From assembly GCF_018228765.1 (NCBI RefSeq), contig NZ_CP073695.1, positions 372,001 through 436,000 on the forward strand: a stretch of DNA of 64,000 nt, written 5' to 3'. The position numbers and the translations under genes are program-made. This DNA comes from Halorubrum ruber (GTDB lineage: Archaea; Halobacteriota; Halobacteria; Halobacteriales; Haloferacaceae). This document shows, in pieces, positions 37,621 to 46,569 of the stretch; positions within the stretch are counted from its first letter, which is position 1, and each line of letters opens with the position of its first letter. Below the pieces are notes generated by a model. It was given only the letters and a program-made list of their open reading frames with translations. It had not been told where the DNA came from and did not search any database.

Positions 37621-38661
37621 ATGAGTGAAAGCGAAAACGCGAACACCAACGCGAACACCGACGCGAGTACAGACACAGAAACAGAGACGGACATCTTCTC
37701 GGAGCGAACACAACTGAAGCCCTACGAGTACAGCGAGTTTCTCGACTACGTCGAGGCGATCCGGAACAGCTACTGGGTACACACGGAGTTCAACTTCGAC
37801 GGCGACGTCCAAGATTTCAAGGTCAACACGACTCCCGCCGAGCAGACCGTTATCAAGCGGACGATGCTGGCTATCGCGCAGATCGAGGTGCAGGTGAAGA
37901 CGTTCTGGTCGGATATCTACGAGGAGATGCCCAAAGCCGAGGTCGGGAACGTGGGCATGACCTTCGCGGAAAGCGAGGTGCGGCACATGGACGCCTACAG
38001 TCACCTACTGGACGTCTTAGGGATCACGGACGACTTCGAGCAGGTGACCGAGGAGCCGGCGATCAAAGAGCGGATCGAGTATCTCGACGAGTACCTGGAG
38101 AAGAGCGAGAGCGACGACGAACGGGAGTACGTGATGAGCATCCTGCTGTTCAGCGCGTTCGTCGAGCACGTGTCGCTGTTCAGCCAGTTCCTCATCATGA
38201 CGAGCTTCGACAAGCACGAAAAGAAGTTCAAAGGGATAGCGAACGCCGTCGAAGCGACCAGCAAGGAGGAGCAGATCCACGGGCTGTTCGGAGTCGAGCT
38301 GGTGGAGACGATCAGAGCGGAGAACCCGGACCTCTTCGACGACGACTTCGAGGCGGACGTCCAAGAGGCCTGTCGGCAGGCCTACGAGGCGGAGACCGAG
38401 ATCCTGGATTGGATATTCGCCGACGACGAGCTGGATTTCCTTCCCAGGGCCCATGTCGACGCGTTTCTGCGAGACCGGTTCAATCAGAGCCTCGAAAACG
38501 TCGGCGTGGAACCGATATTCGAGACGGACGACGACCTGCTCGAGGAGACGCGCTGGTTCGACGAGGACATCATGATGACGAAGGATAACGACTTCTTCAG
38601 CAAGCGGTCGACCACGTACAACAAACACACGCAGAGCGTTACCGCGGAGGACATGTTCTAA
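37621..38661 (+). CDS. nrdB: Class I ribonucleotide reductase, small (radical) subunit
   Basis: 346 residues. After a 25-residue acidic, Asn/Thr-rich start come the iron ligands: QIEVQVKTFW, ESEVRHMDAYSHLL (ligands E and H and the radical tyrosine) and EEQIHGLFGVE. It supplies the tyrosyl radical to NrdA for making deoxynucleotides. Codon use differs from its neighbours (many AGC, AGA and ATA-type codons). ATG 37621 is preferred over GTG 37516, whose extension is basic and unlike a haloarchaeal protein. The leader of about 135 bases carries A+T-rich promoter-like boxes at 37429-37462. Confidence 0.93.
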   Translation: MSESENANTNANTDASTDTETETDIFSERTQLKPYEYSEFLDYVEAIRNSYWVHTEFNFDGDVQDFKVNTTPAEQTVIKRTMLAIAQIEVQVKTFWSDIYEEMPKAEVGNVGMTFAESEVRHMDAYSHLLDVLGITDDFEQVTEEPAIKERIEYLDEYLEKSESDDEREYVMSILLFSAFVEHVSLFSQFLIMTSFDKHEKKFKGIANAVEATSKEEQIHGLFGVELVETIRAENPDLFDDDFEADVQEACRQAYEAETEILDWIFADDELDFLPRAHVDAFLRDRFNQSLENVGVEPIFETDDDLLEETRWFDEDIMMTKDNDFFSKRSTTYNKHTQSVTAEDMF

Positions 38662-38662
38662 G

Positions 38663-40351
38663 ATGGCACAGACAGCACTCGACGGCGTCGCGGAACAGCA
38701 CGACGAACCGTTTTACTGGCTGAACGAGGACAGTCGGGAGTTCCTCAGAGAGGGATACCTGCTCGAGGGGGTCGAAGCCGAAGAGCGAGTCAGACAGATC
38801 GCGGAGCGCGCCGAAGAGATCCTCGACGAGGAGGGGTTCGCGGACAGGTTCTACGAGTACATGAGCCGCGGCTTCTACAGTCTCGCCAGCCCGATATGGT
38901 CTAACTTCGGCTTAGACAGAGGTCTGCCTATCAGCTGCTTCGGCAGCCACATGGAGGACAGCATCGAGAGCATCCTCCACACCCAGGCCGAGGTGGGCGA
39001 GATGACCAAGCAGGGCGGCGGCACGAGCGGGTACTTCGGTGAGCTGCGCCCCCGGGGCAGTCCGATAACGGACAACGGCAAGAGCAACGGGAGTTACAGC
39101 TTCACGGAGCTGTTCGACACGATCATCAACGTCATCAGCCAGGGCGAAACCCGCCGAGGGCAGTTCGCCGGCTACATCGACGTCGAACACGACGACTTAG
39201 AGGAGTGGCTCAACATCAAAACCGAGGGGGACCCGGTACAGGACATCTACTACGGCGTCATCGTCGGTGACGACTGGTTTCAGGCGATGATCGACGGCGA
39301 CGAGGAGAAGCGAGAGACCTGGGCGGACATCATCGAGACCCGGATCAACATCGGCGTTCCGTACATCATCTTCCGGGGGAACATGAACGAGGGGAAGCCG
39401 CAGGTGTACAAGGACAAGGAGTACCAAATAAACGCGTCCAACCTGTGTACCGAGATCGCGCTGCCGGCCACCGCCGACGAGAGCTTCGTCTGCTGTCTCT
39501 CGAGCATGAACGCGCTCCACTACGACGAGTGGAAGGACACCGACGCGGTGGAGACGCTGACCCGGTTCCTCGACGCGGTGATGGAGGAGTTCATCCAGCG
39601 CACGGAGGGCGTCCGGTTCATGGAACGGGCCGTGCGGTTCGCGAAGCGACACAGAGCGATCGGGATCGGCGTCCTCGGATGGCACAGCTACCTCCAGCGC
39701 AACATGATCCCCTTCGACAGCATGGAGGCGATGGAGAAGAACGAGGAGATATTCCGGACCATCAAAGAGCGGAGCTACGAGGCGAGCGAAGCGCTCGCCG
39801 ACGAGTTCGGGGAGCCGGAGGTTCTCGAGGGGTACGGCAGGCGGAACACGACGACGATGAGCGTGGCGCCGACGAAATCGAGCAGCGTCATTCTGGGGCA
39901 GGTCAGTCCGAGCATCGAGCCGCTGAAATCGAACTACTTCGTGCGAGACGGTGCGAAGCTGAAGTCGACGCAGAAGAACAGATTCCTTCAGTCGCTACTG
40001 GCGGAGCGGGGCAAAGACACGCGCGACGTCTGGGACAGCATCGCGAATAAGGACGGGAGCGTTCAGCATCTCGACTGTCTGACGGACGAAGAGAAAGAGG
40101 TGTTCAAGACCTTCGCCGAGATACCCCAGATGGCGATCATCAATCAGGCGGCACAGCGACAGAAACACATCGACCAGGCACAGAGCGTGAACGTCTCGAT
40201 CGACCCGAGCGAAGTGAGCGTCAAGGAGATCAACCAGCTCTACATCGAAGCCTGGAAGAAAGGGGTCAAGAGCCTCTACTACCAGCACAGCGTGAACGCC
40301 GCACAGAAATTCAGTCGGGATATTCTCGAGTGTCGGGCCTGTGAGAGCTGA
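38663..40351 (+). CDS. nrdA: Class I ribonucleotide reductase, large (catalytic) subunit, short form
   Basis: 562 residues against about 760 for typical NrdA; there is no N-terminal ATP-cone. Catalytic features are present: ISCFGSHM (first redox cysteine, about residue 92), NLCTEI (thiyl cysteine and Glu, about 260), CCLSSMN (partner cysteine), SLYYQHSVN (tyrosine pair) and the C-terminal CRACES. It starts one base after nrdB. Short NrdA proteins are common in viruses and some bacteria, whereas haloarchaea generally use the B12-dependent class II enzyme. With the flanking duplication this indicates lateral gain. Confidence 0.93.
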   Translation: MAQTALDGVAEQHDEPFYWLNEDSREFLREGYLLEGVEAEERVRQIAERAEEILDEEGFADRFYEYMSRGFYSLASPIWSNFGLDRGLPISCFGSHMEDSIESILHTQAEVGEMTKQGGGTSGYFGELRPRGSPITDNGKSNGSYSFTELFDTIINVISQGETRRGQFAGYIDVEHDDLEEWLNIKTEGDPVQDIYYGVIVGDDWFQAMIDGDEEKRETWADIIETRINIGVPYIIFRGNMNEGKPQVYKDKEYQINASNLCTEIALPATADESFVCCLSSMNALHYDEWKDTDAVETLTRFLDAVMEEFIQRTEGVRFMERAVRFAKRHRAIGIGVLGWHSYLQRNMIPFDSMEAMEKNEEIFRTIKERSYEASEALADEFGEPEVLEGYGRRNTTTMSVAPTKSSSVILGQVSPSIEPLKSNYFVRDGAKLKSTQKNRFLQSLLAERGKDTRDVWDSIANKDGSVQHLDCLTDEEKEVFKTFAEIPQMAIINQAAQRQKHIDQAQSVNVSIDPSEVSVKEINQLYIEAWKKGVKSLYYQHSVNAAQKFSRDILECRACES

Positions 40352-40371
40352 CCGCTAACCCGTAGTCGGGC

Positions 40372-41592
40372 TCACGTCCCCGGCCGCTCGCTTTCGCTCT
40401 CTAACTCGATGTCGCGGTCGGCCTCGCGGGTCGCCGCCTCCTGCTTGGCGAGGTCGACGTTGTCCGAGTCCCGAGTCTCGTCGGTCCGCAGGTCGCTGTC
40501 GGCCACGGTGTCGAGCTGTTCGAGGGCGCTCTCGATGTCCTCTAACCCGAGCAGCTTCTCTGTCTCCTCGTCGAACTCCTTGCCCTCCAGTCCCTCCATC
40601 TGCTGGACGTCGGAGCCGGAGAGGGCCTTGCCGTAGCGCCCCACCAGACTCGTGAGCTCCTGCGGGAGGACGAAGGTGGTCGACTCGCCTTTCCCGATCT
40701 CTTCGAGCGTCTCCATGCCGCGCTCGATGATGGCGCGCTCACCCATCGACTCCGCGGAGCGCGCGCGGAGGACGGTCGAGATGGCGTCCCCCTGCGCTTC
40801 GAGGATCTGGCTCTGTTTCTCCCCCTGCGCGCGGATGATGTTGGACTGCTTGTCACCCTCGGCCTGCTCGACGGCGGAGCGGCGTTCCCCCTGCGCTTCG
40901 AGGATCATCGCGCGGCGGCGGCGCTCGGCGCCGGTCTGCTGCTCCATCGCGCGCTGGACCTCCTGGGAGGGGCTCACCTCGCGGACCTCGACGGCCTCGA
41001 CGCGGATCCCCCACTCGTCGGTGGGCTCGTCGAGCTCCTCGTTGATCCGGTCGTTGATCAGCTCCCGCTGTGAGAGCGTGTCGTCGAGCTCCATGTCGCC
41101 GATGACGGCGCGGAGGGTCGTCTGCGCGAGGTTCGAGACGGCGTTCTTGTAGTCGTCGACCTCCAGAAAGGCCTTCTTCGCGTCCATCACCTTGATGTAG
41201 ACGACCGCGTCGGCGGTCACCGGGGAGTTGTCCCGGGTGATCGCCGACTGGCTCGGGACGTCGATCGTCTGGGTCCGCATGTCGAACGCGTACGTCCGCG
41301 AGACGAACGGCGGAATGATATGGACGCCCGGCTGGAGCAGCTTCCGGTACTCGCCGAAGACGGTGAGCGCCTCCTTGTCGTAGGCGTCGACGATCTCGAC
41401 GGCGCTGACGACCGTGACGGCCGCGAGCAACACCGCGAGCGCCGCGACGCCGAAGACGAGGCTCTGCCCGAGGAGGGCGACCCCGACGAGGAGGGCGACG
41501 CCGAGCGCGAGGTACTGCCAGACCCCGTCCGGGATCTCCGACAGCACGTCCTCCAGCTCGGCGGACTCGCCGCGCGGACCTTGTGTTCCCAT
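40372..41592 (-). CDS. SPFH/band-7 (stomatin-like) membrane protein
   Basis: 406 residues. Two hydrophobic segments (about 27-45 and 47-65) are followed by the band-7 domain (AYDKEALTVFGEYRKLLQPG to about 250, with GIRVEAVEVREVSPSQEVQRA). Then come a Glu/Ala-rich coiled coil with repeated AQGE/AQGD units and an acidic tail. It probably scaffolds membrane proteins or a protease. Its last 115 bases are duplicated at 37108-37222, so the tail may have come with the nrd segment. Confidence 0.93.
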   Translation of the reverse strand: MGTQGPRGESAELEDVLSEIPDGVWQYLALGVALLVGVALLGQSLVFGVAALAVLLAAVTVVSAVEIVDAYDKEALTVFGEYRKLLQPGVHIIPPFVSRTYAFDMRTQTIDVPSQSAITRDNSPVTADAVVYIKVMDAKKAFLEVDDYKNAVSNLAQTTLRAVIGDMELDDTLSQRELINDRINEELDEPTDEWGIRVEAVEVREVSPSQEVQRAMEQQTGAERRRRAMILEAQGERRSAVEQAEGDKQSNIIRAQGEKQSQILEAQGDAISTVLRARSAESMGERAIIERGMETLEEIGKGESTTFVLPQELTSLVGRYGKALSGSDVQQMEGLEGKEFDEETEKLLGLEDIESALEQLDTVADSDLRTDETRDSDNVDLAKQEAATREADRDIELESESERPGT

Positions 41593-41752
41593 ACGCGAAG
41601 TTACGGCCGAACGCTGTTAACGGTTGGCACGAGTTCGGTACCGCTGGGCGCGTCGCGGGCTCGGCCCGCCGCCTCGGGGGCGATATCAGAGATAGCGGAA
41701 ACGCCCGCGTATGCCGGTCGGGTTTAACTACGCGGCGGCGGAACACCGACCC

Positions 41753-43054
41753 ATGCCATCCGACGAGGACGACGACCGGAAATTCAGCACGCGAAGCGTC
41801 CACGCCGGCTCGGAGCCGGACCCGGCGACCGGCGCCCGCGCGACGCCCATCTACCAGACGACCGCCTACCAGTTCGACGACGCCGACCACGCCGCGGACC
41901 TGTTCGCGCTCGAAGAGGCCGGCAACGTCTACTCGCGGCTGATGAACCCGACCAACGCCGCCCTCGAGGAGCGGATCGCCTCGCTGGAGGGGGGCGTCGG
42001 CGCGGTCGCGACCGCCTCGGGCATGGCCGCGCTCGACGTGACGACGTTCCTGCTCGCCTCGGCGGGCGACAACATCGTCACGTCGTCGGCGCTGTACGGC
42101 GGCACCTACACCTACCTCACCCACTCCGTCGAGCGCCGCGGGGTCTCGACTCGCTTTGTCGACCCCCTCGACTACGAGGGGTACGCCGAGGCCATCGACG
42201 AGGACACCGCCTACGTCCACCTCGAAACGATCGGCAACCCCGCCCTCGTCACGCCCGACATCCAGCGGATCGCCGACATCGCGCACGACCACGGCGTCCC
42301 GCTGTTCGTCGACAACACGTTCGCGACCCCGTACCTCTGCCGGCCGCTCGAACACGGCGCCGACCTCGTCTGGGAGTCGACGACCAAGTGGCTCACGGGC
42401 AACGGCACCACGGTCGGCGGCGTCGTCGTCGACGGCGGCTCGTTCCCGTGGGCCGAGCACGCCGAGAAGTACCCGGAGATCGCGCAGGACAACCCCGCCT
42501 ACCACGGGATCAACTTCGCCGAGCGGTTCGGCGACGCCGCCTTCACCTTCGCGGCGGTCACCCGCGGCCTGCGCGACCTCGGCGACCAGCAGTCGCCGTT
42601 CGACGCGTGGAACACGCTCCAGCAGACGGAGTCGCTCCCGCTGCGCATGGACCGCCACTGCGAGAACGCGGGCGTCGTGGCCGAGTACCTCGCGGACCAC
42701 GACGATATCGCGTGGGTGAACTACCCCGGCTTAGAGAGCCACGAGACCCACGAGGAGGCCAGCGAGTACCTGGACGGAGGCTACGGCGGAATGCTCACCT
42801 TCGGGCTGGAGGCCGGCTACGAGGCGGCGCGGGCGACCGTCGAGGAGGCGGACCTCGCCTCGCTGGTCGCGAACGTCGGCGACTCGAAGACGCTCGTCAT
42901 CCACCCGGCGTCGACGACCCACCAGCAGCTGACCGAGGAAGAACAGGAGGCCGCGGGCGTCACCGACGACATGGTGCGGCTGTCGGTCGGCATCGAGGAC
43001 CCCGCGGACATCGTCGCCGACTTAGAGGCGGCCATCGAGGCGGCAACGCAGTAA
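41753..43054 (+). CDS. metY: O-acetylhomoserine sulfhydrylase (homocysteine synthase)
   Basis: 433 residues, Cys/Met metabolism PLP family. TRSVHAGSEPDPATGARATP and YSRLMNPTNAALEERIASLE open the domain; the PLP lysine is in VWESTTKWLTGNGTTVGGVV. The long form with FAERFGDAAFTFAAVTRGLR fits sulfhydrylases rather than cystathionine gamma-synthase. ATG 41753 is 27 bases after a gggtttaac box. No metX is adjacent here. Confidence 0.9.
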   Translation: MPSDEDDDRKFSTRSVHAGSEPDPATGARATPIYQTTAYQFDDADHAADLFALEEAGNVYSRLMNPTNAALEERIASLEGGVGAVATASGMAALDVTTFLLASAGDNIVTSSALYGGTYTYLTHSVERRGVSTRFVDPLDYEGYAEAIDEDTAYVHLETIGNPALVTPDIQRIADIAHDHGVPLFVDNTFATPYLCRPLEHGADLVWESTTKWLTGNGTTVGGVVVDGGSFPWAEHAEKYPEIAQDNPAYHGINFAERFGDAAFTFAAVTRGLRDLGDQQSPFDAWNTLQQTESLPLRMDRHCENAGVVAEYLADHDDIAWVNYPGLESHETHEEASEYLDGGYGGMLTFGLEAGYEAARATVEEADLASLVANVGDSKTLVIHPASTTHQQLTEEEQEAAGVTDDMVRLSVGIEDPADIVADLEAAIEAATQ

Positions 43055-43060
43055 CCGCGG

Positions 43061-43852
43061 TCACTCTGGGGACCGACATTCGATGAGTTTCCCGTTTTCC
43101 GGGGCTGAATCCGTAGACTCTGTTCGCCGAACTGCGTATTCTGTGACATAATACAGAATTTCTTCCTCCCAAAGACCGCCATCAGAGGTCGCTATCCTGA
43201 ATTCGAGGAGTACGGGTGTCCCCTCGACATCGAAATATGCGTATTCCGGCCCGCCTGAAGAGGATTCGATGGTCGAGGCATCCGGCGAGAGAGCCGCGAT
43301 CAACTCAGAATATTGTTCTATCTTCGAGTCATCGACAGAATCCGCCTCAACTCTATTGACTGCGGCTGACTCAAGCAATCCGCGGAGAAGTTGATCATCA
43401 ACCTCCTCAATTGGGACGTAGGTCGGATCGCCGGGTAGGTCACTGCTCTCCAACCGGTCGGTAATCTTCGGAATGCCGTCCGAGTCGACTTCGTATGCGT
43501 TCAGGCTCCCCGATGCCTCATAAACGTCAGCACTCACAACCAGCGTTACTCGATACCCGTCAGCAACTCGCTCTGGTTCTCGTTCCACTCTGGCAGAATA
43601 ACTGGAAGAGGACCATGGAGGCTGTAGATCGCTATTATGGGATCGATACGCCACTTCGTACGTTTTAGCAAAATCGGCGACGGCATCTGCGTTCAGATTT
43701 TGTGGCCACTGGACATCCAGATTCTGCGACGTGGGGCACTGATCCGGGAGCTCGTCTTCGCTTGGTGGTTGCGAGTTGCCAGACGCAGTACAGCCGGCAA
43801 GGCCGACACTAGCGAGACTCACCAATACGGCACGTCGAGTATGAGATGTCAT
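43061..43852 (-). CDS. Putative lipoprotein, function unknown
   Basis: 263 residues. MTSHTRRAVLVSLASVGLAG followed by C is a lipoprotein signal; the paired Arg residues suggest the Tat route. The mature part is acidic and polar, with WPQNLNADAVADFAKTYEVA and a C-terminal beta-rich half. Codon use is more A+T-rich than in metY or the aminopeptidase. The upstream extension to 43903 is ignored because a cttatcag box lies 27 bases before ATG 43852. The region 43904-44103 holds no visible gene. Confidence 0.72.
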   Translation of the reverse strand: MTSHTRRAVLVSLASVGLAGCTASGNSQPPSEDELPDQCPTSQNLDVQWPQNLNADAVADFAKTYEVAYRSHNSDLQPPWSSSSYSARVEREPERVADGYRVTLVVSADVYEASGSLNAYEVDSDGIPKITDRLESSDLPGDPTYVPIEEVDDQLLRGLLESAAVNRVEADSVDDSKIEQYSELIAALSPDASTIESSSGGPEYAYFDVEGTPVLLEFRIATSDGGLWEEEILYYVTEYAVRRTESTDSAPENGKLIECRSPE

Positions 43853-44103
43853 TAACAGAAAAATCCTTGCCGGCTGATAAGTCTCTTGTGTGAATCCGCT
43901 CAAGTGTTCTCAACACCGGAGACCGTACGACCCGTACGAGGTGTCCACGTATACTGAGCGACCACTCTCTCCCGTGGGTCGGCCTCGGTCTATGTCGCAT
44001 TCGCGCTCTGTATTCAGCACGCCTCTAAGAACATATCACCGGTTATGGATTTCAACGGCGCCGCCGGTCCCTCTTTCTCTCGCCGAGCTATCGTCCTCCC
44101 GAC

Positions 44104-45243
44104 CTACTCTTCGAACCCGTCCTCCCACCGGAACGTCCCGTTCCGCTGGACGACCTCGCCGTCGACTTCCATCCGGGAGCGCTCGCTCACGTCCGAGATC
44201 ATGTCGACGTGGACCGCGCTGTCGTTGCCGGACTCGCCCTCCGGGAGGCAGGCGTCGTAGGCGCGGCCGACCGCGAGGTGGACGGTGTCGCCCATCTTCT
44301 CGTCGAAGAGGATCGAGTCGGTGAAGCGGTCGATGCCGCGGTTCATCCCGATCCCCAGCTCGCCGAGTCGCCGGGCGCCGTCGTCGGTGTCGAGGATGTC
44401 CGCGAGCGCGTCCTCGCCCGCCTCGGCCGAGAAGTCGACGACCTCGCCGTCCTCGAACGCGAGGTGGACGTTCCGGACGCGCGTCGCGTCGATGGTCATC
44501 GGCACGTCGAAGAACGCCTCGCCCTCGGTGTCGTAGGGGGCGGTGAACACCTCGCCGCTCGGGAGGTTGTGCGAGTCGTACGCGACGGAGGCCGCGGAGT
44601 TCACCGCGGTGCGGCCCGCGATCGACATCGAGACGTCGGTGTCGGGCGCGTCGTCGCGCTCGGTGACGATCCGGACCTCGTCGCCGGCGTCGAGGACGTC
44701 TTTCATCTGCGCCATCTCCTCGGCGAGCGACTCCCAGTCGCGGAGGACCGCGTCGTAGACGAACTCCTGGTACTCCTCGTATGCCATCCCCGCCTGCTGA
44801 GCGAGCGAGCGCGTGGGGTGGACCGTCGACACCCAGTCGGTGTCCATCCGCGCCTCGCGGACGCCCTTGCGGGCCTTCGCGTACGCCTGCCGCGTCGGGC
44901 GGTCGACGTCGGCGGTCGCGGTGGTGTTGCGCCCGCCCCCGATCCGGAGATAGGCGTCGGCGGCCTCGAAGACCGCGCGGTCGACGGCGGGGTCCGCGTC
45001 GAAGTCCTCTGCGTCGACGTCGCCGTCGGTTCCGGCCTCGATGCCTTTTAAATAGGCGCGGGAGAGTTCGCTTGACCCGTACAGCGTCGTCACGTTCGCG
45101 CCCCGTTCGCCGAGCGCCTCGGCGACCGCGACGCCCAGCTCGTGGGCGTCCTCCGCGACGCTCACGACGACGTCGTCGCCGGCCTCGACCCGTGCGCTCC
45201 AGTCGACGAGCACCTCGGCGTGCTCGCGTACGCGTTCGTCCAT
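44104..45243 (-). CDS. M29-family (thermophilic-type) aminopeptidase
   Basis: 379 residues. The C-terminal metal-site segments are present: VDFSAEAGEDALADIL with FDEKMGDTVHLAVGRAYDAC (the Glu and His ligands) and SAVHVDMISDVS (His and Asp). The N-terminal domain begins MDERVREHAEVLVDWSARVE. It removes N-terminal residues from peptides with two metal ions. A gatttacgc box lies about 27 bases before the ATG. Confidence 0.92.
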   Translation of the reverse strand: MDERVREHAEVLVDWSARVEAGDDVVVSVAEDAHELGVAVAEALGERGANVTTLYGSSELSRAYLKGIEAGTDGDVDAEDFDADPAVDRAVFEAADAYLRIGGGRNTTATADVDRPTRQAYAKARKGVREARMDTDWVSTVHPTRSLAQQAGMAYEEYQEFVYDAVLRDWESLAEEMAQMKDVLDAGDEVRIVTERDDAPDTDVSMSIAGRTAVNSAASVAYDSHNLPSGEVFTAPYDTEGEAFFDVPMTIDATRVRNVHLAFEDGEVVDFSAEAGEDALADILDTDDGARRLGELGIGMNRGIDRFTDSILFDEKMGDTVHLAVGRAYDACLPEGESGNDSAVHVDMISDVSERSRMEVDGEVVQRNGTFRWEDGFEE

Positions 45244-45350
45244 TACGCTGTGTGTGTTCGGGGAAGCGTAAATCGATGCCGGGACGGTGATTGTTTATAA
45301 TCGGTCGGCGCCGTATCGGGAACGAGTCCCGCTGGCTGCTGAGTTGGTGG

Positions 45351-45701
45351 TTTATAAATGGCGGATCGGGGATCGGCGGCGACCACCGCCAAAGCCCCAG
45401 TCGCGAGGCGGGCGCACGCTCGCTGCGCTCCTCACCCGGTCGCTACCGCTCCCTCGTTGCGGTGCTTACGTCGTCATCAGAACGCTCCGCGTTCTGATTG
45501 GCTCACGAGAGCTCTGCTCTCGTGAACGCCTGCGCCCGCCTCGCGACTGCCCCTTTGAGTCCCACCCCGCACGGCACCGCCCCGCACCTCTCACCTCCCC
45601 AGCCTCGTCGCTGGCGGCTGGCGCCGCCAGCGACTCCCTCGCGCGTGCTGCTCGCGGCCTGCCGGCCGCTCGCAGGCACGCGCCACTGCGCTATTTAAAA
45701 G
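45351..45701 (+). repeat. Structured repeat copy E (candidate RNA gene) with two extra hairpins
   Basis: tttataaa box at 45351, CAAAGCCCC from 45390 (spacing 39). First stem agtcgcgaggcgggcgca (45399-45416) pairs with 45531-45548. Inside it are two extra perfect 10-bp hairpins (45476-45485 with 45489-45498; 45503-45512 with 45516-45525) not present in other copies. Second stem gtcgctggcgg/ccgccagcgac (45607-45617 with 45624-45634). Third stem as in other copies, then ctatttaaaag (45691-45701). Confidence 0.88.
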
Positions 45702-45737
45702 CTCGCGGGAGAGGCGAGGAGTCCGTTACGGAAGTGT

Positions 45738-45777
45738 AAGGAGAAAGCTCCGCCCTTCAGCGCGGGGAGGATGTCAA
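45738..45777. mobile_element. Probable leftover right end of an IS200/IS605 (tnpB) element
   Basis: The stretch aaagctccgcccttcagcgc followed by ggggaggatgtcaa has the form of a tnpB-element right end: an imperfect C-rich/G-rich hairpin, then gaggaNgtcaa. The intact element in this window ends the same way (minus strand gaggaggtcaa, 55932-55922). Nothing else of an element remains here; it abuts the stop codon of the ArsR-like gene. Confidence 0.45.
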
Positions 45778-46187
45778 TCCTCGGTCGAACTGTCGTACAT
45801 CGCTTCGAACTCCGCTTCGCCGCGGATCAGTTCGTCGACGCCGCTCGTGAGCGTTACCTCGCCGAACACCGTCGCTCGGTAGTACGTGTAGAGGCCGTCC
45901 GCTCCTCGCTCGGTGTGTTGGCGCTTTTCGACGAGGCCGGCGTCGACCAGTTTGTTGAGGTGGTAGTGGAGGGTACTGTCGTCGACCTCGATAGCGTCCT
46001 CCAGTTCTTTGGGGCTCATGTCGTCGCTGTGGACGAGTCGATAGAGAATTTCGTACCTGGTGCGGTGTCCGACCGCTGCGTGCATCGCCAGGTACTCGTC
46101 GAGGCTGAGGACGCTGTCCTCGGGCAGCAGGTCTTCGGGATCCTCCGGGAATCCTGCGCCGGCGGGCTGCGAGTGATTCGTCGCCAT
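45774..46187 (-). CDS. ArsR-like winged-helix transcriptional regulator
   Basis: 137 residues. After a 45-residue acidic start comes a winged helix: HAAVGHRTRYEILYRLVHSD, MSPKELEDAIEVDDSTLHYH (recognition helix) and LNKLVDAGLVEKRQHTERGA, the usual haloarchaeal pattern. No cysteine cluster for metal sensing is seen. Start 46187 is followed by polar residues; a cttaaaag box lies at about 46223-46231. Targets are unknown. Confidence 0.85.
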   Translation of the reverse strand: MATNHSQPAGAGFPEDPEDLLPEDSVLSLDEYLAMHAAVGHRTRYEILYRLVHSDDMSPKELEDAIEVDDSTLHYHLNKLVDAGLVEKRQHTERGADGLYTYYRATVFGEVTLTSGVDELIRGEAEFEAMYDSSTED

Positions 46188-46254
46188 CGTAGTGTTTCGT
46201 ACGAGGGAGGGATGCTTAGGCTCTTTTAAGCCAAAGTTTCTCAAAAAAGCCGTC

Positions 46255-46545
46255 TTTTAAATACTGACGGAAGATCATCGGTGAAGACCGCCAAAGCCCC
46301 AGCCGTGAGGCCGGCGTACGCTCGCTGCGTTCCTCAGTCGGTCGCTAGCGCTCTCTCCTTGCGGTACTTGCGTCGCCTACGCCGGCCTCACGGCTGCCCC
46401 TTTGAGTCCCACCCCGCACAGCACAGCGCCTCACACCTCCCCAGCCTCGTCGCTCGCGCTTAAAAGCGCTCGCGACTCCCTCGCGCGTGCGACTCGCGCC
46501 CTGCGGGCGCTCGTCGGCACGCGCCACCGCGGGTCGTTTAAAAAC
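46255..46545 (+). repeat. Structured repeat copy F (candidate RNA gene)
   Basis: ttttaaat box at 46255, CAAAGCCCC from 46292 (spacing 37). First stem agccgtgaggccggcgta (46301-46318) pairs with 46378-46395; five or more paired positions differ from copies B to E and all remain paired. Second stem gtcgc/gcgac with inner gcgct/agcgc. Third stem gcgcgtgc/gcacgcgc with inner gcgccc/gggcgc. The end caccgcg is followed by cgtttaaaaac. Confidence 0.88.
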
Positions 46546-46569
46546 CCTCGTTGGGAGACGACGAGACCG

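Noticed and set aside
45287-45739. Plus-strand frame of 150 codons before the ArsR-like gene
   Set aside because: It is the translation of structured repeat copy E; equivalent frames occur in the other copies.
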